Source: Litoribacterium kuwaitense (lineage in GTDB: Bacteria; Bacillota; Bacilli; Bacillales; DSM-28697). Taken from it: 64,000 bases of DNA. This document shows positions 1 through 8,623 of this stretch, piece after piece. The notes beneath the pieces are model-generated. The model was not told the origin of the DNA and ran no database searches. It saw only the letters and a list, made by a program, of their open reading frames with translations. The position numbers and the translations under genes were made by a program. Where the stretch lies: the NCBI RefSeq assembly GCF_011058155.1, contig NZ_JAALFC010000003.1, forward strand, positions 124,001 to 188,000, given 5' to 3'. Each line of letters starts with the position of its first letter. Position 1 is the first letter of the stretch.

Positions 1-1699
1 CTCGGCTGTTGCTCTTCTCTTCCTTCATTTTCACGGCGGATATACTCATTGTACCCTTCTATATTTCGTGTACCCGAATGAGAAAACAAATCGTAGCGCC
101 GCTCCATCTCAGCAACAACCTTTTTAAGCGCTTGTGACGCTTTTTTCGGATCGGTTACGACTGGGGCGAGTAAGTGGGGAATGCCGTTATACACATTAAG
201 CTCTACCATTTTCGGATCAATCATCATCATTTTAACTTCATGAGGTTTTGCTCTCATCAATATGCTCACAATGATGCCGTTAACACAGACACTTTTCCCA
301 CTCCCTGTCGCACCTGCTACAAGCAAGTGCGGCATTTTGTTTAGTTCGGCCATAATGGCCTCACCAGAGATGTCACGTCCTAACGCCATCATTAAGTGAC
401 TGCTTGATTCATGAGCCGCTTTTGTATCCAAAACCTCACGTAAATTGACCATTGCAACTTCTTGATTAGGAACTTCGATACCCACAGCGGATTTTCCTGG
501 GATCGGTGCTTCAATACGAATATCTTTGGCAGCGAGCGCGAGTGCTAAATCGTCATTTAAGTTGACAATCTTACTCACCTTGACCCCTACTTCAGGATAG
601 ACTTCATATTTTGTCACAGCCGGGCCTAAATGAACTTTCGTCACCCTAGCGTTTACACCGAAGCTTTGAAAGGTTTTTTCAAGCTTTTTCGCATTGGCAG
701 TCAGTTGCTTTTTTTCTCTTGATTGATTGCTATTTTTAGGCGGCGAAAGTAACGTCATATCAGGTAGCTCATATTGCTTGTTTTCCATTTCTGTTGTTAC
801 GAGCTCTGGTGCCGTTCCTTCTGTGTCATGACTTGTAGACACTGCTTCGTCTGACTCTTCCACATCATACGGCGCTAAAACGTCGTGATTACCATGATCT
901 TGCTCTTGGGGCGCGGTTGCGTAGGCGGTTTCTGTGAAATCTTGGATGATTGGAGACTGGTCATTGTCTGATTCAATGGATGCAACATGTTCATTGTCTG
1001 ATGACTCGACTTGTTCTTCTTTACGCTCAGGCTGTTTCTCCTTTTGCTCCTGTTTCGTCTTTTTCCACTCACGCAAGCTTTCCCTAAAGTTTTCGCGTAA
1101 ATGTAGAGCGCCTTTCTTCGTCCAACCGGCCAGCTTCCCAAATAAATCGTGGAGCGATTTACCAGATAATAACAGGGCTCCAATTGCAGCTAAGAAGATG
1201 GCAAAAATACGTGTCCCGGTAGCCGCAAATAAAAAGTGAAACATCGCATATGCTACAGCGCCGATCATCCCTCCACCAAGCTCAACGGTCGTTTCCTGTG
1301 AGGCGATTTCTTGCATGAACAATTCGTATGTATTTCGGATCACTGACGGATCGTTAAATACACCTTCTCTTGAAAGAGCTACGAATAAGCTCACATGACT
1401 AAATAAAAGCAAAGACAGCACGATGAGGTACACACCTGATAAACGCTGGGTAAAAAACGCTGGCCACTTGCGTTTGATCATAAAATACAGCGACAAGACA
1501 ATTCCGCCGATCAGCGGTATGACATACCAGCTTCCTACAAAAAAGCGTAGCAAATCATAGAGTGCTCGGCCTACCGCTCCGAGCTGCGCTGCACTGATGA
1601 GGGTCAGTGCCAACAAAAGTAAACCGGCAATCTCAAAATAAAATTGGGAGAGCCAGGCCCGTTTTCGTTTCGTCAGTTTTTTTTTCTTGTTTTTGCCAT
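1..1699 (-). CDS. spoIIIE: DNA translocase SpoIIIE/FtsK, 3' end outside window, with an early frameshift
   Basis: Membrane-anchored DNA pump that moves the chromosome into the forespore and clears DNA from the septum. The readable part has hydrophobic N-terminal membrane segments, a charged linker rich in E, K and Q, and the start of the motor, including the Walker A motif GATGSGKS (about 285-310) and [19 protein letters not shown] after it. The end of the motor and the gamma domain lie beyond base 1. The only well-placed ATG (1697-1699, behind AGAGGTGGGG) reads MAKTRKKN and then stops, because the run of nine A (T on the plus strand, 1677-1685) is one base short of joining the long frame that continues [15 protein letters not shown]. 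Either one A was lost in the assembly or the run is slippery. A terminator separates it from ylzJ upstream. Confidence 0.9.
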
Positions 1700-1758
1700 T
1701 AGGTCCCCACCTCTTTATCTCACAAATCCGATAACACGTTTGTGAGTCGTTCATATGT

Positions 1759-1788
1759 GAAAAGAAAGCAGCCTCCCCTGGCTGCTTT
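1759..1788 (-). terminator. Intrinsic terminator between ylzJ and spoIIIE
   Basis: Perfect 9-bp stem AAAGCAGCC / GGCTGCTTT (1765-1773 with 1780-1788) with a six-base loop. On the minus strand it is followed by CTTTTC. It ends the tepA-ylzJ transcript. Confidence 0.75.
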
Positions 1789-1835
1789 ATAAGCATCGTC
1801 TTCTTGTGAGTATATCACACAATGGTTAAGGGACT

Positions 1836-2057
1836 CTATGATTTTGGCAGGAAAGGGAGAATTTGTCCTGGGGCTATTTGCTGATCTATATAATGCTTAG
1901 GGTCAGAACTTAGCACTTGGACAACGCGATAGTTTTGCTCCTCAGTCTCTTCGACAAGCAAGGAACAATTTTCCCATTGCACCGTTTTTCGCTTTTGAAA
2001 TTCTTGAGCGTCTGATTGAAAAATCATCTCTGGAGGGGTAGCGGTGTATAAAATCAT
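1836..2057 (-). CDS. ylzJ: YlzJ-like small protein
   Basis: 73-residue protein beginning [13 protein letters not shown]. This opening and the later [16 protein letters not shown] stretch match the YlzJ-like family found beside spoIIIE in Bacillus. No catalytic motif or membrane segment is visible and no function is established that I know of. It overlaps the end of tepA by four bases, so the two are translationally coupled and probably co-expressed, and it is followed by a terminator before spoIIIE. Confidence 0.85.
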   Translation of the reverse strand: MILYTATPPEMIFQSDAQEFQKRKTVQWENCSLLVEETEEQNYRVVQVLSSDPKHYIDQQIAPGQILPFLPKS

Positions 2058-2803
2058 TGAATCACCTTCTCTTGCTCAGGCTTTCTTTCATCTATTAAAG
2101 ACTGAAGCTTCATCAGCGCTGTTCCAACACCACCGACTTCATCAATCAGCCCATAATCAACTGCGTCTGCACCGACGACGTTTGTCCCAATATCTCTCGT
2201 CAAGTTTCCTTTTGATAGCATTAGCTCTTTAAACTTCTCTTCTTCAACATTGGAATGGGACGTAACAAAATTAATCACACGTTCTTGCATTTTGTCCAAA
2301 TATTCAAAGGTTTGTGGTACACCGATGACGAGGCCGGTTAAACGAATGGGGTGAATCGTCATCGTTGCTGTCTCTGCAATCATTGAATAATCGGTGCTGA
2401 CAGCAATAGGGACCCCTATACTATGCCCGCCACCAAGGACAATTGAGACACTCGGCTTATTCATCGAAGCGATCATTTCCGCAATCGCTAACCCTGCTTC
2501 AACATCTCCACCGACCGTATTTAGTAAAACGAGCAGTCCTTCAATTTTTGGGTTTTGTTCAATCGCTACAATTTGCGGAATGAGGTGCTCATATTTCGTC
2601 GTTTTATTTTGTGGAGGGAGCTGAAGATGCCCTTCAATTTGCCCAATAATATTCAAACAGTGAATGTTGGAATCGGGTGCGTTCGGCACATTGGTTTGAC
2701 CAAGCTGCTGAATTTTAGACATAATGCTGTCAGATGGAGTCCCTTCCTTTGATTCATCTTCATTGGGCTGCTGTTCTTCATTAGATGTTGCTTTCGTGAC
2801 CAT
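2054..2803 (-). CDS. tepA: TepA, ClpP-like serine peptidase
   Basis: 249 residues, about the family length (B. subtilis TepA is about 245). After a polar N-terminal tail of about 45 residues there is a crotonase/ClpP fold. The likely nucleophile is Ser128 in GGGHSIGVP and the likely base is His151 in TIHPIRLTG, arranged as in ClpP. TepA was named for a proposed role in protein translocation and signal-peptide turnover, and its substrates are not settled. It heads a two-gene unit with ylzJ. In B. subtilis rnjB lies just upstream, between dapA and tepA, but here only 163 bases separate dapA and tepA. Confidence 0.93.
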   Translation of the reverse strand: MVTKATSNEEQQPNEDESKEGTPSDSIMSKIQQLGQTNVPNAPDSNIHCLNIIGQIEGHLQLPPQNKTTKYEHLIPQIVAIEQNPKIEGLLVLLNTVGGDVEAGLAIAEMIASMNKPSVSIVLGGGHSIGVPIAVSTDYSMIAETATMTIHPIRLTGLVIGVPQTFEYLDKMQERVINFVTSHSNVEEEKFKELMLSKGNLTRDIGTNVVGADAVDYGLIDEVGGVGTALMKLQSLIDERKPEQEKVIQ

Positions 2804-2884
2804 GGAATCACCCTTTTCCTATTTTGCCTGTAGTATGAACGTTTGTCAGGAAAACATACGAAACCTTTTTAAGACTGAACATAA

Positions 2885-2930
2885 AAAGAGTGCAGACAAC
2901 AATTTGCATCACATTGTCTACACTCTCATA
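2885..2930 (-). terminator. Intrinsic terminator after dapA
   Basis: On the minus strand GAGTGTAGACAA pairs with TTGTCTGCACTC (one G-U pair) around a loop, followed by TTTTT. The GAGTGTAGACAA arm recurs in the terminator behind rbfA. It closes the asd-dapG-dapA unit. Confidence 0.85.
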
Positions 2931-2966
2931 TGAGCTATATTGATTAAAATGACTTCGGTTATTGCG

Positions 2967-3833
2967 TCATTTTTTCCCTAAAATGGTTTGCAAGAGCTCA
3001 CGCTCGTCGTTTGTTAAGGGCGTGAGTGGCAAGCGTACGCTACCTACATCGAGGCCACACAACTGTAATGCCGTTTTTACTGGAACCGGATTTGGTGCAA
3101 TAAACAGTGCTTTCATGAGCGGGGATAGCATGCGATGAATTCGCGCCGCTTCGACGGTGTTGCCACGCTGAAACGCAGTAAGCATATGGTCTAACTCTTC
3201 TCCAACGATGTGAGAAGCAACGGAAACAACACCTTTAGCACCGACAGCGGCCATTGGCAAGGCTAAATCGTCGTCTCCACTGTAAACATTCACACCAGGC
3301 ACTCGAGAAATCAGCTCCGAGACTTGTGCCAAGTCCCCACTCGACTCTTTTACAGCAAAGACATTGGGCAAAGAGCAAATGGCCGCGAGACCATCGACGG
3401 AGAGCTTAACGCCAGTGCGCCCGGGAATGTGGTAAAGCATCATTGGCAGTTGTACAGCGTTCGTCACCGCAGATATGTGCTGTAATACACCTTCTTCATT
3501 TGGCTTATTATAATAGGGAACGACGCACATGAGACCATCGACGCCCGATTGCTCCGCTTTCTTAGCCATTTCAATCGTTTCACGAGTGTTGTTCGTTCCA
3601 ACACCAGCAATAACAGGAATTCTTCCACCGGTCTCTTTTACAACATGCGTCCAGAGTGCTACTTTTTCTTCTTTTGTCAAAGTTGGCGATTCGCCCGTCG
3701 TTCCTGTCACGACGAGCGCCGACGTTTTTTTTCTAATCAACCAATCAATCAGTTGACTAATTTTTTGGAAGTCTACGTTCCCCTTGCCATCAAAAGGGGT
3801 CGCCATTGCCGTAAGCAAGTGACCGACATCCAT
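2967..3833 (-). CDS. dapA: 4-hydroxy-tetrahydrodipicolinate synthase
   Basis: Condenses pyruvate with aspartate semialdehyde, the first step committed to diaminopimelate, lysine and, in the sporangium, dipicolinate. 288 residues, normal for the family, with GTTGES at 44-49, Tyr134, Arg139 in HIPGRTG, and the Schiff-base Lys162 in AVKESSGD. I chose the ATG at 3833 (MDVGHLL) because AGGGGTG sits at proper distance. An in-frame ATG 24 bases upstream has no ribosome site and would add eight unconserved residues. Third gene after asd and dapG, closely spaced, then a terminator. Confidence 0.96.
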   Translation of the reverse strand: MDVGHLLTAMATPFDGKGNVDFQKISQLIDWLIRKKTSALVVTGTTGESPTLTKEEKVALWTHVVKETGGRIPVIAGVGTNNTRETIEMAKKAEQSGVDGLMCVVPYYNKPNEEGVLQHISAVTNAVQLPMMLYHIPGRTGVKLSVDGLAAICSLPNVFAVKESSGDLAQVSELISRVPGVNVYSGDDDLALPMAAVGAKGVVSVASHIVGEELDHMLTAFQRGNTVEAARIHRMLSPLMKALFIAPNPVPVKTALQLCGLDVGSVRLPLTPLTNDERELLQTILGKK

Positions 3834-3886
3834 GAATAACACCCCTTTCTCTTTCATCTTAAACCCCTCTATACGCTACCCAAATG

Positions 3887-5143
3887 CTAGACACGTAACG
3901 TTTCATCTTCATCATCTGCGATTCGCTTATCTCGAAAAGAAGACAAAAAGGTTTTGTGTAAGGCATTGACGGCTTTCTCTAGGTGAACACCGTCTACGAG
4001 CACCCAAATGGTCGTATGAGAGTCAGCGGATTGTAAAATCTCAATCCCTTCACCGCTTAACGATTGAACGATCGTCGAAATAACGCCAGGCACCCCTGTC
4101 ATCCCTGCACCGACTGCCGATACTTTAGCGCAATTTTTTCTAATACGTGGTGATAACCCAAGGGACTTTAGCAGCGTCTCTGTTCGTAATGTTGCTTCTT
4201 TTTGAACGGTATAGGTAACAGTCCGAGGCGTAATGGAAATAAAATCAACGGAAATCCCTTGATCAGCCATTGCCTTGAAGATGTCCGCCTGCGGTAACCT
4301 TTGTTCCTCTTCAGCAACGACCGTGATTTGTGATACATCAGCTACATGAGTGATGCCTGTTACTACGTTGTCATGCACATCAGTTACACGATCGGTCGGC
4401 TTGACAAGTGCCGTTACGAGCGTTCCTGGCGCTTCTGAGTGAGTCGACCGAACACGAATCGGAATTTTTGCCTGCATCGCAATTTCTACCGCTCTTGGAT
4501 GAATCACCTTTGCTCCCTGGTAGGCCATATTACAAATTTCTGTATACGTGACCATCGGTAAAGGTCTGGCATCTTTAACGATGCGTGGATCTGCTGTCAT
4601 GACTCCTTCGACATCCGTGAATATGTCAATCCAATCCGCGCCTAGCGCCGCACCGAGGGCGGACGCAGACGTATCACTGCCACCACGTCCTAATGTCGTT
4701 ACGTTTCCTTCCTCATCCATACCTTGAAAACCAGCGACAACAACACAGTCATACGTTTCAAATGCAGATGTCACCTGGTCACAGCACATTTCTGTAATTT
4801 TCGCATCACCAAAATCGCTCGTCGTTTTAAATCCTGCTTGCGCACCCGTCATCGCCACTGCAGAAATGCCGCGCGCTTTTAACAAGTCTTGGAAAACGAC
4901 AGACGAAATAATTTCTCCACATGATGCCATTAAATCCATCGCTCTGGCGTCGGTTTCAGAGGACAATAGGCTAAGCAGTGTATCGGTAGCATACGGCGCT
5001 CCCTTGCGCCCAATGGCTGAAACGACGACCACGACCTTATACCCTTCTGCTAACGCTCTTTTCACATGAGCCACAGCTTTTTGCCGTGACGTTTCGTCTT
5101 TGACGGACGTGCCACCAAATTTTTGCACAATTACCTTAGCCAT
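3887..5143 (-). CDS. dapG: Aspartokinase I (DapG type)
   Basis: Phosphorylates aspartate, opening the aspartate family pathway. 418 residues. The N-terminal kinase domain starts MAKVIVQKFGGTSV (KFGGTSV binds ATP and aspartate), with GRGGSDTSA near residue 153 and FTDVEGVMTADPR near 195. The C-terminal third carries two ACT domains (from about residue 265). The match is to the diaminopimelate-sensitive DapG isozyme by neighbourhood and by the internal ACT pair; ligand sensitivity itself cannot be read from sequence. It lies 13 bases after asd and 53 before dapA. Confidence 0.95.
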   Translation of the reverse strand: MAKVIVQKFGGTSVKDETSRQKAVAHVKRALAEGYKVVVVVSAIGRKGAPYATDTLLSLLSSETDARAMDLMASCGEIISSVVFQDLLKARGISAVAMTGAQAGFKTTSDFGDAKITEMCCDQVTSAFETYDCVVVAGFQGMDEEGNVTTLGRGGSDTSASALGAALGADWIDIFTDVEGVMTADPRIVKDARPLPMVTYTEICNMAYQGAKVIHPRAVEIAMQAKIPIRVRSTHSEAPGTLVTALVKPTDRVTDVHDNVVTGITHVADVSQITVVAEEEQRLPQADIFKAMADQGISVDFISITPRTVTYTVQKEATLRTETLLKSLGLSPRIRKNCAKVSAVGAGMTGVPGVISTIVQSLSGEGIEILQSADSHTTIWVLVDGVHLEKAVNALHKTFLSSFRDKRIADDEDETLRV

Positions 5144-5156
5144 TCACTACACACCT

Positions 5157-6212
5157 TCACTTTGACTTCATGAGACCGAGCTCGATCATTTTTTCAGCAA
5201 TTTGCACAGAGTTTAACGCTGCACCTTTTAAGAGATTGTCTGCTACGACCCACATGTGAATGCCATTGTCTACATTTAAATCTTTACGGATACGCCCGAC
5301 AAACACGTCATTTTTTCCAGCAGCCATCGCAGGCATCGGATATTCTTGTGACGCTGGGTCATCCTGCAAAGTGACTCCGTCCGCATCGCGTAATAGGTTT
5401 TGCACTTCAGATGCGCCAACACGGTCTGCTTCAGTTTCAAAATAAACAGATTCAGCATGCCCGGATTCAATCGGCAAACGGACGCATGTCGCTGCAACTG
5501 ATAAACTTTCGTCTTGGAGAATTTTTTTCGTTTCATTGATCATTTTCATTTCTTCAAATGTATAACCATTATCTTGAAAGAGATCGATTTGCGGAATGGC
5601 GTTAAATGCAATTGGAAAATGGCGCTTATCTCCGCCAGCTGGAAGTACGCTAGCTGACGGCGTTTTTCCTTCTAAGACAGCTGCTGATTGTTCCTTCATC
5701 TCTTCAATGGCTTCGGTTCCTGCTCCTGAAACTGCTTGGTATGTCGACACGATCACGCGCTTCAGACCAAACTTCTCCTGAATCGGCTTTAACGCCGCGA
5801 CCATTTGGATCGTTGAACAGTTTGGATTGGCGATAATTCCTTGATGATCCTTCAACGCGTCTGGGTTTACCTCAGGCACTACGAGGGGTACATCTTGATC
5901 CATTCTGAAAGCACTCGTATTATCGATCACAACAGCACCGCGTTTGACGGCTTCTTTCGCCAGCTTTTTGGAAACAGATCCTCCTGCGCTGAACAAAGCA
6001 ATATCTACGCCTTCAAAAGCTTCAGGCGTAGCCACTTGTACTTCATACGTTTCGTTATTATATATTCGTTTTTTTCCAGCAGAACGCTCGGAAGATAGCA
6101 ATGTCAGCTTCCCGACAGGAAATTGTCTTTTTTCTAATGTTTCAAGCATTGTTTGGCCAACGGCGCCAGTCGCACCCACGACAGCCACATGGTAAGTTTG
6201 TTGTTCGTTCAT
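5157..6212 (-). CDS. asd: Aspartate-semialdehyde dehydrogenase
   Basis: Reduces aspartyl phosphate to aspartate semialdehyde with NADPH, the substrate that DapA uses. 351 residues. [13 protein letters not shown] (11-23) is the nucleotide-binding loop, Cys132 in NPNCSTIQ is the acyl-enzyme cysteine, and His252 in [11 protein letters not shown] is the acid/base. ATG at 6212 follows GAGAGGAGAATTCC. First gene of the asd-dapG-dapA unit. Unlike the continuous B. subtilis operon it is separated from dpaB by 379 bases containing a hairpin and a probable promoter. Confidence 0.97.
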   Translation of the reverse strand: MNEQQTYHVAVVGATGAVGQTMLETLEKRQFPVGKLTLLSSERSAGKKRIYNNETYEVQVATPEAFEGVDIALFSAGGSVSKKLAKEAVKRGAVVIDNTSAFRMDQDVPLVVPEVNPDALKDHQGIIANPNCSTIQMVAALKPIQEKFGLKRVIVSTYQAVSGAGTEAIEEMKEQSAAVLEGKTPSASVLPAGGDKRHFPIAFNAIPQIDLFQDNGYTFEEMKMINETKKILQDESLSVAATCVRLPIESGHAESVYFETEADRVGASEVQNLLRDADGVTLQDDPASQEYPMPAMAAGKNDVFVGRIRKDLNVDNGIHMWVVADNLLKGAALNSVQIAEKMIELGLMKSK

Positions 6213-6262
6213 GGAATTCTCCTCTCAAGTATGAAAAACGTAGTTTTCGCTATTGTTCTACA

Positions 6263-6290
6263 CGTATTTTATCATAGCTTGATAGACAAG
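6263..6290 (-). promoter_or_regulatory. Possible sigma-A promoter of asd-dapG-dapA
   Basis: On the minus strand TTGCTT is followed after 16 bases by TAAAAT, just downstream of the hairpin and about 50 bases before the asd start. The -10 is a good match and the -35 only moderate. It would allow vegetative expression of the aspartate pathway independent of the sporulation promoter of dpaA. Confidence 0.45.
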
Positions 6291-6295
6291 CAAAC

Positions 6296-6312
6296 GCCCC
6301 AAACGAAGGGGC
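6296..6312 (-). terminator. Hairpin between dpaB and asd, possible terminator
   Basis: GCCCC / GGGGC stem with a seven-base loop. The T-tract on the minus strand is interrupted (GTTTGCTTG), so termination may be partial. Read-through would add sporulation-stage transcription to asd. Confidence 0.5.
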
Positions 6313-6328
6313 TTTGCTACAACCTGCC

Positions 6329-6430
6329 GACAAACGCTTTCATCCGTCACTACTTGGCTGACCTTCCTCTCATCAACCGATGCCCTTTTCGAGCCTTTGA
6401 CGCGTCAGCGCTCCTTGGCTGACAAGCGTT
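6329..6430. repeat. Dispersed intergenic repeat, copy 1
   Basis: Plus strand begins GACAAACGCTTTCATCCG and ends GACAAGCGTT. The opening matches a sequence upstream of truB (15676 onward): 21 of the first 24 positions agree with two mismatches and one gap, and similarity continues into the TTGGCTGACCTT part. Both copies also end in a GACA-GCGTT-like sequence. GTCAGCCAAG occurs twice inside this copy on the minus strand. Confidence 0.5.
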
Positions 6431-6591
6431 TTTAAGCTAGGCTGAAAATGAATAGAGAGTTATGCAACAGACGCTACAAAGTACGGAAGATATCGATAAT
6501 AAACTTTATCTGCATTCTGGAGCAAACGTGCTAAGCGATAAGGGCTTTTCTGTCACCTTCATACCAAATTGTCAACTGGCAGCTTCGGCTT

Positions 6592-7179
6592 TTATTTATT
6601 TTCTACAAGCACAGGCTGGTGTTGTCTGCCTTCAAGCGCCGCTTCCACAGCAGGAAGTAACTCTGACATTCGAGCGACAAGTGAAGTCGGTTTTTTCAGC
6701 GGATCATCCTGCCCAAAAGGGATAAAATAAATATGCTTGGCAGTCATTAATTTCATCAAATTCGTCCCATTGAGTCCAAGCGCATCATTGGTAGAAATAC
6801 CGAGCACGACAGGCTTACGATTACGGAGCGTCGCTTTAGCAGCCATGAGTACTGGAGAATCCGTCATCGCGTTTGCAAACTTACTTAACGAATTCCCGGT
6901 TAATGGGGCGACGACCATACAGTCTAGCGGATGCTTTGGACCTAAAGGCTCCGCACCGACAATCGAATCAATCACTTTTTGCCCTGTCGCTTCTTCAATT
7001 TTTTCAACCCATTCTCCAGCCTTGCCAAAGCGTGTGCTCGTCATGACAAGGGTTGGCGTAACAACTGGTACGACGGTCGCCCCTTCATCCATTAAAGATT
7101 GTAATTGCGGCAGCACTTCTTCATACGTACAATGCGAGCCGGTCATTCCAAATCCGATTCGCTTTCCTTTTAACCTCAC
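6592..7179 (-). CDS. dpaB: Dipicolinate synthase subunit B
   Basis: Flavoprotein-family subunit of the mother-cell enzyme that turns the DapA product into dipicolinate, the spore-core chelator. 195 residues. Opens RLKGKRIGFGMTGSHCTYEEV, and contains PLTGNSLSKFANAMTDSPVLMAAK, typical of the flavin-binding cysteine decarboxylase-like fold. It overlaps the end of dpaA by four bases, so the subunits are coupled. Also called spoVFB. Expression should follow the sigma-K-like promoter upstream of dpaA. Confidence 0.96.
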   Translation of the reverse strand: MRLKGKRIGFGMTGSHCTYEEVLPQLQSLMDEGATVVPVVTPTLVMTSTRFGKAGEWVEKIEEATGQKVIDSIVGAEPLGPKHPLDCMVVAPLTGNSLSKFANAMTDSPVLMAAKATLRNRKPVVLGISTNDALGLNGTNLMKLMTAKHIYFIPFGQDDPLKKPTSLVARMSELLPAVEAALEGRQHQPVLVENK

Positions 7180-8078
7180 AAACGTTCCTCTCCTTTCACT
7201 GGTGGTTTCGGCTCAAGCAGCTGAGAGAGTACTTTTGCAAGAATTTGACCGGCTGTTTTTGGTGCGACAATTCCGGGCAGTCCCGGTGCCAGCAATGCTT
7301 TAATGCCTTTTTCCTCGGCGTATTTAAAATCAGTTCCTCCTGGCTTAGAGGCAAGGTCAACAATGAGAACATTCTCAGGCATGGAATCTAAGACGTCCTT
7401 ACTTAGAATGAGAGAGGGAATGGTATTAATACAAACGTCAACATCTTGTAAATAAGCGGCACGGTCATCGATGTGAAATGGCTTGTGTCCACTCTCTTCA
7501 ATTCGAGCTAAATGCGCCGAACTTCGCGCTGCACAACGGACATCTGCTCCGAGGGAACGAAATGTTCTAGCGACAGTAATTCCAGTTCTTCCCCAGCCTA
7601 ATACGGCGACCTTTGCCGAATGAATGGTTTGATCGGTATGTTGAATGACCATCATCACCGTTCCTTCAGCCGTCGGTATAGAATTATAAATTGCCACATC
7701 ATCGCGATCAAAAAGTGGCACGAGCTGGCGACCTGCCTCTTTACAGAGTGTTTTTAATTTCTCACTAGCAATGCCGGTAAACACTTGACAATGGTTCGGC
7801 GTTTGTTCGATATGTTCTTTCGTTAATGTTAGAGGACCGTCGGAAAAAATCGTTTCAACTGTTCCATCTTTTTGCAATCCTGAAACAGGGAGGATAATGG
7901 CGTCAACATCAGAGAGGGAAAATTCTTTGATGTCTCGTTTTGTTGCTCCCGCAAGCGTGACATCAAGCTGATCATAGCCAAATAGACTCATGCGACAGCC
8001 ATTTTCATGCAAGCGGCGTACGACTTCAAGTTGGCGAGCATCTCCGCCGTACAGCGCAATATGCTTTCCTGCACTCAT
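7176..8078 (-). CDS. dpaA: Dipicolinate synthase subunit A
   Basis: NAD(P)-binding subunit of dipicolinate synthase (spoVFA). 300 residues, close to the B. subtilis length of about 297. IALYGGDARQLEV opens the protein and VAVLGWGRTGITVARTFRSLG is a Rossmann dinucleotide loop in the middle. I chose the ATG at 8078 (MSAGKHIAL), preceded by GAAGGTGATGTG. The in-frame ATG at 8135 overlaps the promoter -10 element, so it cannot be in the mRNA from that promoter. Confidence 0.96.
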   Translation of the reverse strand: MSAGKHIALYGGDARQLEVVRRLHENGCRMSLFGYDQLDVTLAGATKRDIKEFSLSDVDAIILPVSGLQKDGTVETIFSDGPLTLTKEHIEQTPNHCQVFTGIASEKLKTLCKEAGRQLVPLFDRDDVAIYNSIPTAEGTVMMVIQHTDQTIHSAKVAVLGWGRTGITVARTFRSLGADVRCAARSSAHLARIEESGHKPFHIDDRAAYLQDVDVCINTIPSLILSKDVLDSMPENVLIVDLASKPGGTDFKYAEEKGIKALLAPGLPGIVAPKTAGQILAKVLSQLLEPKPPVKGEERL

Positions 8079-8134
8079 CACATCACCTTCTTTTTTACTT
8101 TCCCATTCACTTTCAGCAGGGTTACGTTCACCCA

Positions 8135-8163
8135 TAGTGTATGGATAAAAGCCTTAGAAGGTG
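8135..8163 (-). promoter_or_regulatory. Sigma-K-type promoter of dpaA-dpaB
   Basis: On the minus strand CATACACTA (8135-8143) fits the sigma-K -10 consensus CATANNNTA exactly. The -35 ACC lies 16 bases upstream (8160-8162), the spacing known for this sigma factor. It sits about 60 bases before the dpaA start and fits the known mother-cell expression of dipicolinate synthase. Confidence 0.75.
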
Positions 8164-8170
8164 ATTCGTC

Positions 8171-8416
8171 CTAGCCGGATTTATGCTCGATTTCGATGAT
8201 AATCATATCTTTACCAATCCGTTGAATCTGGTCCCATCGCAATGTGTGTATCGATTCTGATTTTTTCAATCCCCACATTCGGTATTGCGGCAAATACACG
8301 TTCACAATTTCTCCTGTTTGCTCGTCCAGCTCAATATCTGCATCGCCGATCATACCGAGGCGTTGTCCGTTCGTCACATCAATCATTTCTTTACGTCCCA
8401 ATTCACTAAACCGCAT
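8171..8416 (-). CDS. ymxH: YmxH family, PRC-barrel sporulation protein
   Basis: 81-residue protein with a PRC-barrel-like pattern: MRFSELGRKEMIDVTNG, GDADIELDEQTGEIV, and a C-terminal WDQIQRIGKDMIIIE. It belongs to the YlmC/YmxH family found in spore formers; no biochemical role is established that I know of. I took the ATG at 8416 behind AAAGAGGGGACACGC. A longer reading from an upstream ATG would add 27 unconserved residues across the preceding terminator. Lies between mlpA and dpaA as in B. subtilis. Confidence 0.88.
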   Translation of the reverse strand: MRFSELGRKEMIDVTNGQRLGMIGDADIELDEQTGEIVNVYLPQYRMWGLKKSESIHTLRWDQIQRIGKDMIIIEIEHKSG

Positions 8417-8495
8417 GCGTGTCCCCTCTTTTCCTATGTTCTTCTTATATAAACGTATGTGATGCGCCGACAATTCATTCTTTTCAAAGATGCAC

Positions 8496-8527
8496 AAAAA
8501 AGCGTTCCTCCCTAAAGAAAGAACGCC
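8496..8527 (-). terminator. Intrinsic terminator after mlpA
   Basis: Minus strand GGCGTTC pairs with GGAACGC around a loop, followed by six T. It separates mlpA from ymxH. Confidence 0.75.
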
Positions 8528-8623
8528 AAAAGTGTTTATTAGGATTTTCCTGCTTTCCTCGCCAAGCTTAAAACATACTAGATGAACATGAACGATAAGA
8601 AGGCAGAGATGAATGACATCTTT

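Larger units (their letters stand above)
6213..6591. other. Intergenic region between dpaB and asd
   Basis: 379 bases without a supported gene. Read on the minus strand from dpaB it holds a repeat unit (6329-6430) also found upstream of truB, a GC-rich hairpin (6296-6312), a possible sigma-A promoter and the asd ribosome site. I saw no lysine riboswitch or T-box landmarks. Confidence 0.7.

Noticed and set aside
6213-6591. Lysine riboswitch or T-box upstream of asd
   Set aside because: The folded region does not show the conserved lysine riboswitch or T-box sequences. The hairpins belong to a repeat and a terminator.
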